A DNA stretch of 64,000 nucleotides from Scalesia atractyloides (Eukaryota; Streptophyta; Magnoliopsida; Asterales; Asteraceae). The notes beneath the pieces are model-generated. The model saw only the letters and a list, made by a program, of their open reading frames with translations, did not search any database and was not told the origin of the DNA. The translations under genes and the position numbers were made by a program. The stretch lies in assembly GCA_947069175.1 (NCBI GenBank), contig CAMTDV010000027.1, positions 41,925,369 to 41,989,368 of the forward strand, written 5' to 3'. Below are positions 11,257 to 21,564 of this stretch, in pieces (the stretch's first letter is position 1; every line of letters starts with the position of its first letter).

Positions 11257-12125
11257 ACAACCATGCCAGTGTGCGATGCATCACAGTATACAACAAAGTC
11301 TTCAACACCCTCAGGTAGGGATAACACCGGAGCATTGCTCAACTTGTGTTTCAGAATCTTAAAAGATTCTTGTTGTTTTGGACCCCAATTATACTTAACA
11401 TTTTTACGGGTCAAGGTAGTTAAAGGAGTGGCTATCCTTGAAAAGTTCTCTATGAATCTCCTATAATATCCAGCCAATCCTAAGAAACTACGAATTTCAG
11501 ATGGGGTTTTGGGAACTTCCCAATTCATTATGGCCTCAATTTTGACTGGATCCACTTGGATACCACACTCACTTACAATGTGTCCAAGAAATTGGACTTC
11601 TCTAAGACAAAACTCACACTTAAAGAACTTAGCATAAAGCTTCTCTTGCCTTAGCAGTTCTAAAATGCACCGAAGATGTTTCTCGTGATCAACTTGATTA
11701 TGAGAATAGATAAGTATGTCGTCTATGAAGACAATGACAAAGTTATCCAAATACGGTTTGCAGACTCTATTCATGAGATCCATGAATGCTGCAGATGCAT
11801 TTGTGAGTCCAAATGGCATTACCAAAAATTCATAGTGACCATATCGGGTCTTGAAGGCAGTCTTAGGAACATCCTCACTCCTAACCTTCAGTTGATGATA
11901 TCCAGATGTTAGATCGATCTTGGAGAAATAACTAGCTCCTTGAAGTTGGTCGAATAAATCGTCGATCCTGGGTAATGGGTAACGGTTCTTGATTGTTATC
12001 TTGTTCAGTTCGCGGTAGTCAATGCACATCCGCATTGAACCATCCTTTTTCTTAACGAAAAAATTTGGAGCTCCCCAGGGTGAGGAACTTGGTTGAATAA
12101 AGCCTTTCTCTAAAAGTTCATTTAA
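11250..12125 (-). pseudogene. Element A reverse transcriptase
   Basis: This is a Ty3/gypsy RT. The frame begins after an in-frame stop (TAG at 12124-12126, between MKELRT and LNELLEKGFIQ) and runs to 11250. Conserved blocks are SSPWGAP, FVKKKDGSMRMCIDYRELN, RYPLPRIDDLFDQLQGA, FSKIDLTSGYHQ, MPFGLTNA and the catalytic FIDDILIYS, followed by the connection block FLGLAGYYRRFIENFS. The polymerase core is therefore intact, but it is cut off from gag-protease by one stop and from RNase H by a frameshift. Confidence 0.9.
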
Positions 12126-12790
12126 CTAAGTCCTCAACTCCTTCATTTCCGTTGGTGCTAGTCGGTATGGAGCTCTAGCTACGGGTGCTGATCGATGTAG
12201 GATGTCAATCCTAAACTCTACTTGCCTATTTGGAGGTAGACCTGGTAGTTCTTCGGGAAAGACATCGGAATACTCTGAAATAACTGGAAGGTCTTGAATA
12301 TTCGGCTTAGGTTTGTTGATAGTGACTTGTGCCATGTAAATGACACAACCTTTCCTTAAACACTTGAATGCCTTAAATAACGACACTTTATCTGGCAATC
12401 CATAGTGTGAATCTCCAATGATGGTGATCATTTCACCAGATGGGGTTTTAATTTCGATGAGTTTCTTATCACAGGCTATGCGGGCTTGGTTATGGGATAA
12501 CCAACCCATGCCTAAAACTACATCGAACCCCGCCAATTTCATTGGCAAAAGAGAGATAGGAACGGAATGATTCTTTATGAATATTGAGCATCCATCAAGA
12601 ATAGAAGATGCTATTTCTAAAGTTCCATCAGCAAGTTCTATCTCGTAAGTTTTATCTAGAGTTCTTATGGGTAACTTTAATAGTTTACTAAACTTGTGGT
12701 CTACAAAAGACTTATCCGCACCCGAATAAAAAAGAACTCTAGCATATATATCATTGATGAGGAAAGTACATGTTATGACATTGTTGTCAT
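12126..12790 (-). pseudogene. Element A aspartic protease and start of RT
   Basis: The protease lies in frame between gag and RT. The active-site motif reads LFYSGADKSFVDHKF: the catalytic Asp of the DSGA signature is replaced by Tyr (GAT to TAT, about 12731-12733). Downstream motifs FDVVLGMGWLSHNQA and the RT lead-in PVARAPYRLAPTEM are preserved. Without the Asp the protease should be inactive even if translated. Confidence 0.8.
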
Positions 12791-13984
12791 TAACGGCCTC
12801 CCTAGCATTTATCTGGAAAGCACGAGCATTTCCTTTCTTAGCCTCTCTAGGCTTTGCATCATTACTTGTGGGATTCTTAGGGCGAATGGGCTTAATATGC
12901 CCTTTCTCATTACAGCCATAACAGACGGCATCTTTAAGATTTTTGCATTCGTGAGTCTTATGCCCTTTTCTTTTGCAAATATCACATTGTTTAATCTGAG
13001 GGTTGGTATTGCATTGCCCCCAATGCCTGCGGTTACAGGTCTTGCATAGAGGTCTATCATCAGACCTATGTTGGTTCTTCTTGAACCCAAAATTTCCTTT
13101 CTTCTTAAACCTTTGGGAGTTATCATCCTCCCGTTTTCTTTTCCCGTCAGTCTCGATCTTGACTGACTTTTGCCTAACCAATCCAAGGTAAGGGAGAGAT
13201 ATAGGTCAACAGCAGACCTATAGGTAGTAGGCTGAGCAGCGTTTACCATCCCTTTTATCTTGGGTGATAACCCATTAATAAAACCTGCAATGCCTTTGGT
13301 TTCAGGGGTAATCAGATAGGAAACTAACTTAGATAGAGAATTGAAATCGGAAACATACTTCCGACAATCTAGGTTCTTCATTGTGAGAGTCAGGAAATCT
13401 GACTCTATCTTTTCCACCTAATGGGGTGGGCAGTAAGTTTCCTTAACAAGGTCCACAAACTTGGACCATCCCAAATTGTATAGGTATACTTTACCTGTGG
13501 ATTGGATCATAGCCTTCCATCAAATCAGGGCATCGCCCTTAAAGGACTGTGATACATACTTGACCACATCATTTTCAACACAACCGCTGATATCTACAAT
13601 CGTTTCCATCTCATCAAGCCAATTCAAGGCTTCTACAGCTCCTTTCTCCCTATTAAAATCCCGGGGCTTGCAGGAGACGAAATATTTGTAGGTACATCCG
13701 TCCTTAAGAGAACGGGACCTATCAGCAAATTCTATTTTCTTTGGTTCACTCTTCGCATTTGAAGAGTGAATTGAGCTCTCTTTATGAGCTGAGTATGGTG
13801 CGATTGATAATGGTTTGGAGCGAGTAGCACTCAACTCCCTAAGTTTTTCTATGGCCTTTTCCATGGCCTTTCCCACAGCTGTGTCTATGCGAGCTTGGAA
13901 ATCTTCATTATTAATGGCTATATTTTCTGCGCTATTAGAGTTAACATCCCGGTGGCTACTTTGCACCTCATCCGAGTTAGACAT
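12791..13984 (-). pseudogene. Element A gag, broken
   Basis: Gag forms the virus-like particle and packages RNA. It starts MSNSDEVQSSHRDVNS at 13984. The retrotransposon gag core is seen as YFVSCKPRDFNREKGAVEAL and WLDEMETIVDIS, and the C-terminal basic part holds two CCHC knuckles. The first (CDICKRKGHKTHEC) is complete; the second (CYGCNEKGHIKPIR) has lost its final Cys. Lesions are a Trp-to-stop change at about 13521 (GDALI then stop; element B reads GDALTWWKAM), and a frame change near 13185 after YLSLTLD. Confidence 0.85.
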
Positions 13985-15082
13985 TCTTTAAGTCTTTGGT
14001 TCTAAACACCAAATTAAATTTCTTTTAGCTATGGTATTAATAACCATATTGGCTGTAAACATTGGATATGACAATCCATTGCCTAATCAAGCTAGTGTGA
14101 ATAACATCACAACTCTTAGGCTTATTATATCTATTTTATGCCTAGGTCTCAAAAGGACCATCAAGGCAAATTATAATTTGGACGGAGTCCATATATTATT
14201 AGACAGTGGATCGTATTATCACAACTGTCATTGCCATTAGGCAATTATAATTAACTCATAGGCTTGTCACGAAGGACTTTTAAAATAAGGCACATTGGCC
14301 TGTCACTAATGGACATAAAATATGGCACATTGGACTGTCACTAATGGACTGGCACATTGGCCTGTCACTAATGGACATAAAATATGGTACATTGGCCTGT
14401 CACTAATGGACATAAAATATGGCATATTGGCCTATCACTAATGGAAATAAAATATGGCACATTAACCTGCATCACTAATGGATGCTAATTACGATCATCA
14501 CATTGATGATATTAGCCAGGATCACATTGATCACATAGGCTATATGATAGGCCTTTGGACATAGTCCAAATAACTTGACGGCTAGTGTGGTTCCTCAAGC
14601 CACACTACCAGGAGTATGAACATTCCTGAATGTTAACATAAGAGTACCTTAATGGTTGATTAATAGTCCTGGTCGCATTGACCTTAACGACTTGGAGGCT
14701 TGAACTTAAGTCCACCACCTTTGGATAGAAGGATAACTTCCCTTAACTATCATGATAGAAGACCCCTTCGTCCTTAAGTATCATTTATAAGCTGGCCAAA
14801 TATGTGGTTTGTGCCACTTGGCTAATCAAAACCATTAAGATCTTTTTTGGAATTATTTAGCAGAGCATAAATTTCGAATAAAATCGAGACGCTCGCTTTG
14901 AAAAGGGTGAATACAGATATATATAATTCCAAATTACATCATTAAATTTCAATAGAAGTTACCATACTAGGAATAATGAACTAATTTGTCCATGCAAGGA
15001 CTAAAGAAAGAAAAATGTCCACACAGGGACTAAAGAAATAACAAGTCCTCTCAGGGACTAACATATATTATTAGAAAAGACT
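13985..15082 (-). other. Element A leader between upstream ORF and gag
   Basis: About 1.1 kb with no supported ORF. It contains a tandem array at 14255-14490. The rest includes the landmark CGGCTAGTGTGGTTCCTCAAGCCACA, shared with element B and containing a GTGG(n)CCAC inverted repeat, and the block GATAGAAGGATAACTTCCCTTAACTATC. The array plus this block are positionally conserved between A and B. Confidence 0.65.
14255..14490 (-). repeat. 35-bp tandem repeat array in element A leader
   Basis: About six units of CACATTGGCCTGTCACTAAT followed by GGACATAAAATATGG. One unit is shortened and the last ones have drifted. Element B has a different unit (67 bp) at the same place, sharing only the GGCACATTGGCCT core. 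Confidence 0.85.
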
Positions 15083-16140
15083 TCACTCATCCTTCTTTCC
15101 CTTAACCAGTTTGGAGAGTTTCTTGAAGAACTTGTTCATCTTCTTCTCCGTTTTCTCCATTTGTTGTTGCATTTCTTTCATTCTTTCCAAGGCCTCATTA
15201 ATGGCCTCAAGTGGTGGCAGAGGTTGTAGTTGTGGTTGTGGCATAATCGGTTACTGGTACCCATAACTTGGATATCCAGTAGGTGGATAAGCAGATGGGA
15301 AAGAAGACGGGTAAAGTGCATTATGCATGACTGCTTGCATGTAAGGGTCATGCGACCATGCTTGGTAATCAACAGGTGTTGATGGGTTAAAAGGAGCATA
15401 TCCAGACGTATCCGGATATTTTAGGATAGGGTTATTATAACCTGTTGGTGGTGGTTGAACTGCGGGTGATGGCGTTGGTTCCACCACATGTGAAGCATTA
15501 GAGGGTCCACCCATTTATGGATCCTTTTGAATGGTGGGGTATAGTTTAGGCAATGGTGGTATCGAACCCGACCGTTGACCTGCACTACTGACATACGTGC
15601 TCCACGTTTCCTCCTTGCCGGCTCAGGTGGCGGCTGATGATGTTCAACTGGTTCCATGTGAACATCTTCTTGTATAGGAGGTGGTTGAGAGTGATGGGAA
15701 GGAGTGTTGGCAAAGGTAAATTGGTTCCAATATTGGTCCCACTCGTTAGGACCTTGATATGGCGATCCAGCATATGAGTTTGAATCGCTCGATATCTCAA
15801 TGGGGTGCGCATTTGAACCTGACGGCGGCATCTCCGGATCAGAGTCCTCGTCCATTGGTTTGGCTGATCCAACTGATTCTGATCAGCTGGGGGTCTGTTA
15901 AAGTATTGGTTGGGGTTAAATTCATCATGATAGGAATGATGGGAATAGTGAGAGTGGTGTGAATGATGTGAATGGTACGAGTGATAAGAATTTTGGGTAT
16001 GGGAAGGTGAATGTTGCGCAAATGGCCATGAATCCCCCGAATCTTCGTAGAGGTTCGGGTGATGTGGATGTGGAGGTATATATCCTGAGGGTCCTTCCCT
16101 CATTCGTCCTTTTCTCTTCCTCATAAACGTGGCGGCATTT
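15083..16140 (-). pseudogene. Element A upstream ORF (ORF0), frameshifted
   Basis: This is a decayed copy of the intact ORF at 59229-60317. Overlapping frames together show the same landmarks in order: a His/Ser/Tyr-rich N-terminus (HSHHSHHSHYSHHSYHDEFN), MPPSGSNAHPIEISSDSNSY, PYQGPNEWDQYWNQFTF, a basic RRKRGARMSV block, GGPSNASHVVEPTPSP, PYMQAVMHNALYPS, and a C-terminal coiled coil ending in KDE at 15083. At least three frame changes are present, including one right after the start (ATGCCGCCACGT then a shift). It sits between the primer site and gag. Function unknown. Confidence 0.75.
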
Positions 16141-16296
16141 TTCCGGTTAAAATGAATTCAAAAACAATACTAATAACTTAATAATGAAATGAGTAATCCT
16201 AGGTCAATGCCTAGACTCGGAAGTCTAAGGAATGTGCTTGTGTAAGTTTGAGATTAAACACAAAAAGGCTAGTGTTTAATTCTCTCAAACGTTAGC

Positions 16297-16308
16297 TCTG
16301 ATACCAAC
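16297..16308 (-). promoter_or_regulatory. Primer binding site, initiator tRNA-Met (element A)
   Basis: GCTCTGATACCA on the plus strand is TGGTATCAGAGC on the minus strand, a perfect match to the usual tRNA-iMet primer site, three bases inside the 5' LTR. Confidence 0.9.
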
Positions 16309-16311
16309 CTG

Positions 16312-19300
16312 TCACACCCCGTATTCCAACCAAATCCAATCACCGGTGAGCCCGGGTGGGGAATATCGTGACGTAAGTTGATATCATCCTAGACAATTAA
16401 ACACAGCACAGCGGAAGTCTTGGATTTAAATTACTATTACAAACCAAATGTTCGAAATACAAAATAATATACAGGCTCGAAATAGAAGATCGCAGATCAT
16501 AAATTATACAAAGAAAGAATGTAAAACAGACATTGGGCAGATCTAGGATTTGCAAGATCCTCTTATCACTACGGAGCACTTCCAGCCTATTTTCGTATTG
16601 TACCTGCAAAGTTAGTCTTTTGAAAATACGTCAGCTTTCGCTAGTAAATACACCCAACTGACTCATTTTGAAAATATTTGAAAATGATTTTAAGTGCACA
16701 AAGGCACAAAATCATTTAAAACTTGGGAAAGTTGACTTTTCAACCTTGTTAACAGATTCACATGTTTGTCCATATATACAGGGCCCAGTACAAAAACCGA
16801 GACATGATTAACGTACATACCACTTATGAACTCACAAAGGAGTTCTCCCCAACAAGTGTGTGTAGTTGCATTTGAGCGTCTGTCGGGTGTATGCCTACAT
16901 CCTGCGCTAAGATTGTGGCAATTATCTAATATAATGAGCCGAGGATATCTAGGACACGGTAGTTAACCCCTGATGTTTAAGTTATCAGACAAAACTGATT
17001 AAAACAGAATATGCGGATTTACCAGCCACTAATCAACATTGATAGATCCCATTTCCGACCAAGCGGTAATAACTTACCGTATCCCAACCCCATATAGGGG
17101 AAATAAGTCGAGAGTATATACCTAAGCTATTCTTCGTTTAAACGCAAGATTTTTTAACTCGGTTGTACACAAAGTACTAAGTGCAGATAGAATTTACCAG
17201 CAAGTCTCTAGTATGGATTATGGCATAAACTAACCAATTAAATACTAACGGTCTTGTTTAAGTCATAGACTTAGACCGAGTAGTGTACATGATCACAACG
17301 TATATCACTTGATTAAACGATGATCGGATAGGATGTAGTTTAAACCTGACAAGTACTTTAACTTGTATAATATGGGTAAACTACAAACATTCTGGATTTT
17401 GAGACTTAAATGACAAGGTTAGACCCGTTTCGGTTAATTTTCGTAAACTAGTTACATATGCTTAACCATACGCATATTAGCGATACCGGGTAACCGGATA
17501 AGTCATGGACAAGTTTTATATGCCATTACATTTTAAATAAGTTGTAATATCAGTAGGATATCAACTTATATGCCCGTTAAGGTTTTAAAATGAAACTATG
17601 CCTTATAAGGGCATTTTGGTAATTTCATACCTTATAAAAGGAACTTGAATATAATTTATTGTTATAATTAACAGTATTCTGGAAAAATAACTTATTTATG
17701 ATATAATATCAGTAGAATATTAATTATATGTGTAATTTATCTTTTATGACCAAACTATGCACCGAAAGGGCATTTTGGTCATTTTACACATAGTTTACAA
17801 ATTATTTAGGATTCTGAGTTCATATCAAATACCTATTGTATAAATATTTAAAATAAGTTTTAAAATCAGTAGGTAACAAGTCTTGCTTGATAGTTATGGT
17901 TTAAAACCATACTATGCGCCAGAACGACGCTTATGTCGTAAAATGACGGTTTATGCGATGTTTAATGAAAACTGAAGTTAAGGTCCGATTAAAATTTGTT
18001 TATAAAATGACGCTTATGTCATAAAATGACGGTTTATACCTTATCGTCATTTATCGACATAATACAAGTGCTTGTTTATAAACTCAGTTTATAATCTGTT
18101 TTAACATCCCGTATAATCCTAATTATAATATTACATTAGTAGGAAACTCATTTTCAAGTTCGTCATCATTTAAATCTCTTTTTATGCAAAAAGGACATTT
18201 TAGTCAAAAAGGCATAATTACGGAACTTGTGCATAAACTCATATTCTAATTATGATCATGAAGTTTAACCTCAGAGGGTTATGCTACATGATATTACGAT
18301 CATAATGCAACTTTAGATCAGTAGCTAACTAATCTTAATTGGGTCAGAATCGAAAGTCAAAGCAGAAGTCAAACTTCACGAATTTCGGTTGTGAACCGAC
18401 CCTAGAACTGAAATTGACGAGCCGAACATGTTCTTACATGTTCTAATAATTATTACCAACTTTTAAGTCTCAAAACAGGTTTTATAGCATATATAAGATC
18501 AATTTATGATTTTTCCGAAAAATTGGCCTATCTGACTTTTTAATATCATAACTTTGACCCCTCAATTGGTCTAGCAAACGTGATCTTCAGGAGGTGCCTT
18601 TTATAGGGACTAACACCTACCTTATTACGATCACTTAGCCATGTTCATTACGAACAATGGCTGGACCATAATGGTCTTAACCGAAAGTCAAGGCGTTTTT
18701 CGTTAAACGCTTGACTTTTGGCTATAAAAGCCTATAAATGAAAATGCAAGAGGAAGGAACACTTACAACAGGTTCCTAGAATGCAATAGAACTAAGTTAG
18801 ATGCTCCTTTCAGTTAGGAACTTCCAGAGGAGGGAGATAGAGTTGTGAATGAGAAAGGTGCAAGTTCAAATGGTGAACCTTGGCACCTATTTATAGTTGG
18901 AGAGCTTGAATGAGGTGATGCCAGGTGCTAAGGGGTGTAAGAGGAAGCTTACAAGTGTTCTGAAACGTGGCATGGCAGTTTGGGAAGCCATGTTTCGAAT
19001 CAAATGCTTTTTCGCAATTTGTGTGGAGGCCAAGCAAATTTTCTGCAGATAGAGTCCTCTCGCACCCCACGAGAGGCACAAGGCTTGCCTCTCGCGCCCC
19101 GCAAGCGCTTTATAGGCAGCTTTGAAGTTTGTCACTTTTAGCCCCTCAACTTATTAAAACCTCCTAGAACCTCCTAAAACACCTTTTTAGCATATTTAGC
19201 CATCCGTAGCCAATATTTGGCGTACTCGGGATTATGCACGGACATTGTCAAGCTCTCGATTCATTAAAAGGTCAGTCAGATGTATAAATTAACTTGTTGA

Positions 19301-19752
19301 CACTTTTAACCCCTCCAATGTCCAACTTTTATATCATTACGGATTTAATCCCTCTCGTCCAACAAATGGGACATATGAGAGTTAGGACTTCGTAAAGGAT
19401 CACTCAGAGGCTCATTGTAAGCATGTTGACTCCAATGTCACTCCGCGGCTGGGCATGTTGACACAACGGTCACTCAGAGGCCAAGTTTTAAGCATGTTGA
19501 CACTAATGGACACTCAGAGGCTATGTTTTTAGCATGTTGACACCAATGGTCACTCAGAGGCTATGTTTTAAGCATGTTTACACTAATGGTCACTCAGAGG
19601 CTTGGTTTATGCATGTTGACATCAGAAGATCACTCAGAGGCTTGGTTTGAGCATGTTGATGCTTTTAGTCCCTGTTAGTCTTTAATAGACTAAAAATAAA
19701 AAATAAACACGTGTCGCTATATTATTGGATACGATTTTTATAGGGTATTACA
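16312..19752 (-). repeat. 5' LTR of element A
   Basis: A 3.44-kb LTR from TGTCACACCCCG (16312) to GGGTATTACA (19752). It is the complete version of the 6535-9437 LTR. It holds the promoter (TATAAATAG, minus, at 18887-18895), a CCTCTCGCACCCCACGAGAGG hairpin upstream of it in sense orientation (19057-19076) and about seven CACTCAGAGGCT units (19390-19660). A second polypurine tract (19753-19770) abuts its right end, so it doubles as the 3' LTR of the truncated second unit. Confidence 0.85.
18887..18895 (-). promoter_or_regulatory. LTR promoter TATA box (element A 5' LTR)
   Basis: CTATTTATA on the plus strand gives TATAAATAG in sense direction, followed by GTGCCAAGG. It recurs at the equivalent place in all other LTRs of the family (8653-8661, 52949-52957, 63106-63114), which supports it as the core promoter. 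Confidence 0.65.
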
Positions 19753-20895
19753 TCCTCACCCCCTCAAAAGAAATCTCGATCTCGAGATTTTATTCAAAAA
19801 GATGGGGGTACTTTTGTCGCATAGTGGACTCAACCTCCCATGTATATTCGGGACCTCGAAGGGCATCCCATTTAACCTTTACTATAGGTATAAATTTCCT
19901 TCGAAGCTTCTTAACTTGTCGATCTTTGATCGAAATTGGTTTCTCAACGAACCTCAGGTTTTCACGGATTTGCATAATTTTATCCGTGGTCTCCAGGACG
20001 ATCTCAGGTCCTAATAGTTGGGCTTCCCCAACTTCTGCCCAGCACACGGGCGTTCGGCATTTTCTCACATACAAGGCCTCATAAGGAGCAGCCTTGATGC
20101 TTGTATGATAACTATTATTATAGGAGAATTCTATTAGGGGTGACCCCTCATCCCAACTTCCACCTAGATCAATCACACATGCCCTAAGCATGTCTTCCAA
20201 TGTCTGAATAGTATGCTCACTTTGACCATCAGTCTGAGAATGGTAAGTCGTACTAAAATTTAATCTTGTGCCTAAAGATTGTTGGAAGCTTTTCCAAAAA
20301 TGAGAGGTATATCTACTATCTCTATCAGATACAATAGATACCGGCACACCATGTAGGGACACAATCTTGTCCACATACAACTTAGCCAATTTGTCTGAAT
20401 TATACGTTTCCTTCATTGGCAAGAAATGTGCTGACTTAGTCAGCCTATCCACAATGACCCACATAGTGTCATTTCCACTTTTGGTCTTAGGTAACTTGTA
20501 ATCAAGTCCATAGTTACCATTTCCCATTTCCATGTGGGAATTTCCAATTGTTGTAGAAGTCCTGACGGCTTCTGATGTCCGGCCTTAACTTGCGAACACG
20601 TCAGACACTTAGCTACATAAGTGGCTATGGATTTCTTCAAACCCATCCACCAATAATTCTTTTTCAGAGCCTGATACATCTTATCACCACCTGGGTGAAC
20701 TGAGTATCTCGTATTATGCGCTTCATGGAGGATTAGATCTCTAAGTCCTCCAAAGATTGGAACCCAGTTTATATCATTAAATCTAAGGATTCTATCCATT
20801 CCAGGCATTAACTGGTCAACAGTTCTGCCTAATCCTTCATTAGGAGGATTGGCCTCTAATAGAGCTTCTTTTTGCGCATCTAATAGCTTCTCACA
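19753..20895 (-). pseudogene. Second, truncated interior of element A: integrase remnant
   Basis: This carries a polypurine tract, then chromodomain-like and integrase sequence up to the H2C2 segment (20440-20949 frame: GGDKMYQALKKNYWWMGLKK, CLTCSQVKAGHQ). Its integrase has an in-frame deletion of roughly 390 bp joining TTDKIMQIR to ENLRFVEKPISI, so most of the integrase C-terminal domain is gone yet the frame 20533-19790 stays open for 247 codons. A one-base loss near 20500 separates it from the zinc segment. At 20893-20900 it jumps straight into the middle of an LTR. It differs from the inner unit by about 5% by eye. Confidence 0.8.
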
Positions 20896-21564
20896 GGGGT
20901 TGCCTTTCGCGCCCGCGAGCACTCCATAGGCAGATTTGAAGTTTGTCACTTTTAGCCCCTCAACTTATTAAAACCTCCTAGAACCTCCTAAAACACCTTT
21001 TTAGCATATGTAGCCCTCCGTAGCCAATATTTGGCGTACCCGGGATTATGCCTGGACATTGTCGAGATCTCGGTTCGTTAAAAGGTCACTCAGAGGTATA
21101 AATTAACATGTTGACACTTTTAACCCCTCCAATGTCCAACTTTTATATAATTACATATTTAATCCCTCTCGTCCAACAAATGGGACATATGAGAGTTAGG
21201 ACTTCGTAAAGGATCACTCAAAGGCTGATTATAAACATGTTGACTCGGATGTCACAAGAGGCTGGGCATGTTGACACAACGGTCACTCTGAGGCCAAGTT
21301 TTAAGCATGTTGACCTTAATGGTCACTCAGAGGCTATGTTTTAAGCATGTTGACACCAATGGTCACTCAGAGGCTATGTTTTAAGCATGTTCACATTAAT
21401 GGTCACTCAGAGGCTTGGTTTATGCATTTTGACATCAGAAGATCACTCAGAGACTTAGTTTGAGTATGTTGATGCTTTTAGTCCCTGTAGTCTTTAATAT
21501 ACTAAAAATAAAAATATAACACGTGTCGTCATATTATTGAACACGATTTTTACAGGGTGTTACA
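20896..21564 (-). repeat. Third, partial LTR of element A
   Basis: Corresponds to the sense-5' part of the LTR (the GC-rich segment to the outer end), with its own array of CACTCAGAGGCT units (about 21205-21470) and the terminus GGGTGTTACA at 21564. The rest of the LTR, the primer site, ORF0, gag and RT of this unit are deleted. Confidence 0.8.

Larger units (their letters stand above)
6535..21564 (-). mobile_element. Ty3/gypsy composite element A (Tekay/Del-like chromovirus), three LTR segments
   Basis: In minus-strand sense order: partial LTR (21564-20896), truncated interior with integrase (20895-19753), full LTR (19752-16312), primer site, near-complete interior (16308-9438), LTR (9437-6535). 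RT, RNase H and integrase motifs are Ty3/gypsy in order. A chromodomain-like tail and 3.4-kb LTRs fit the Tekay/Del clade. The inner unit is flanked by LTRs that look about 1-2% different by eye. The outer partial unit looks roughly 5% different from the inner unit in the interior and about 9% different in the LTR. All pol frames are broken, so it is non-autonomous. Confidence 0.85.

Noticed and set aside
16297..16308. tRNA gene suggested by a tRNA-complementary string
   Set aside because: It is only the primer binding site; no cloverleaf sequence surrounds it. The same holds for 2789, 26017 and 48440.
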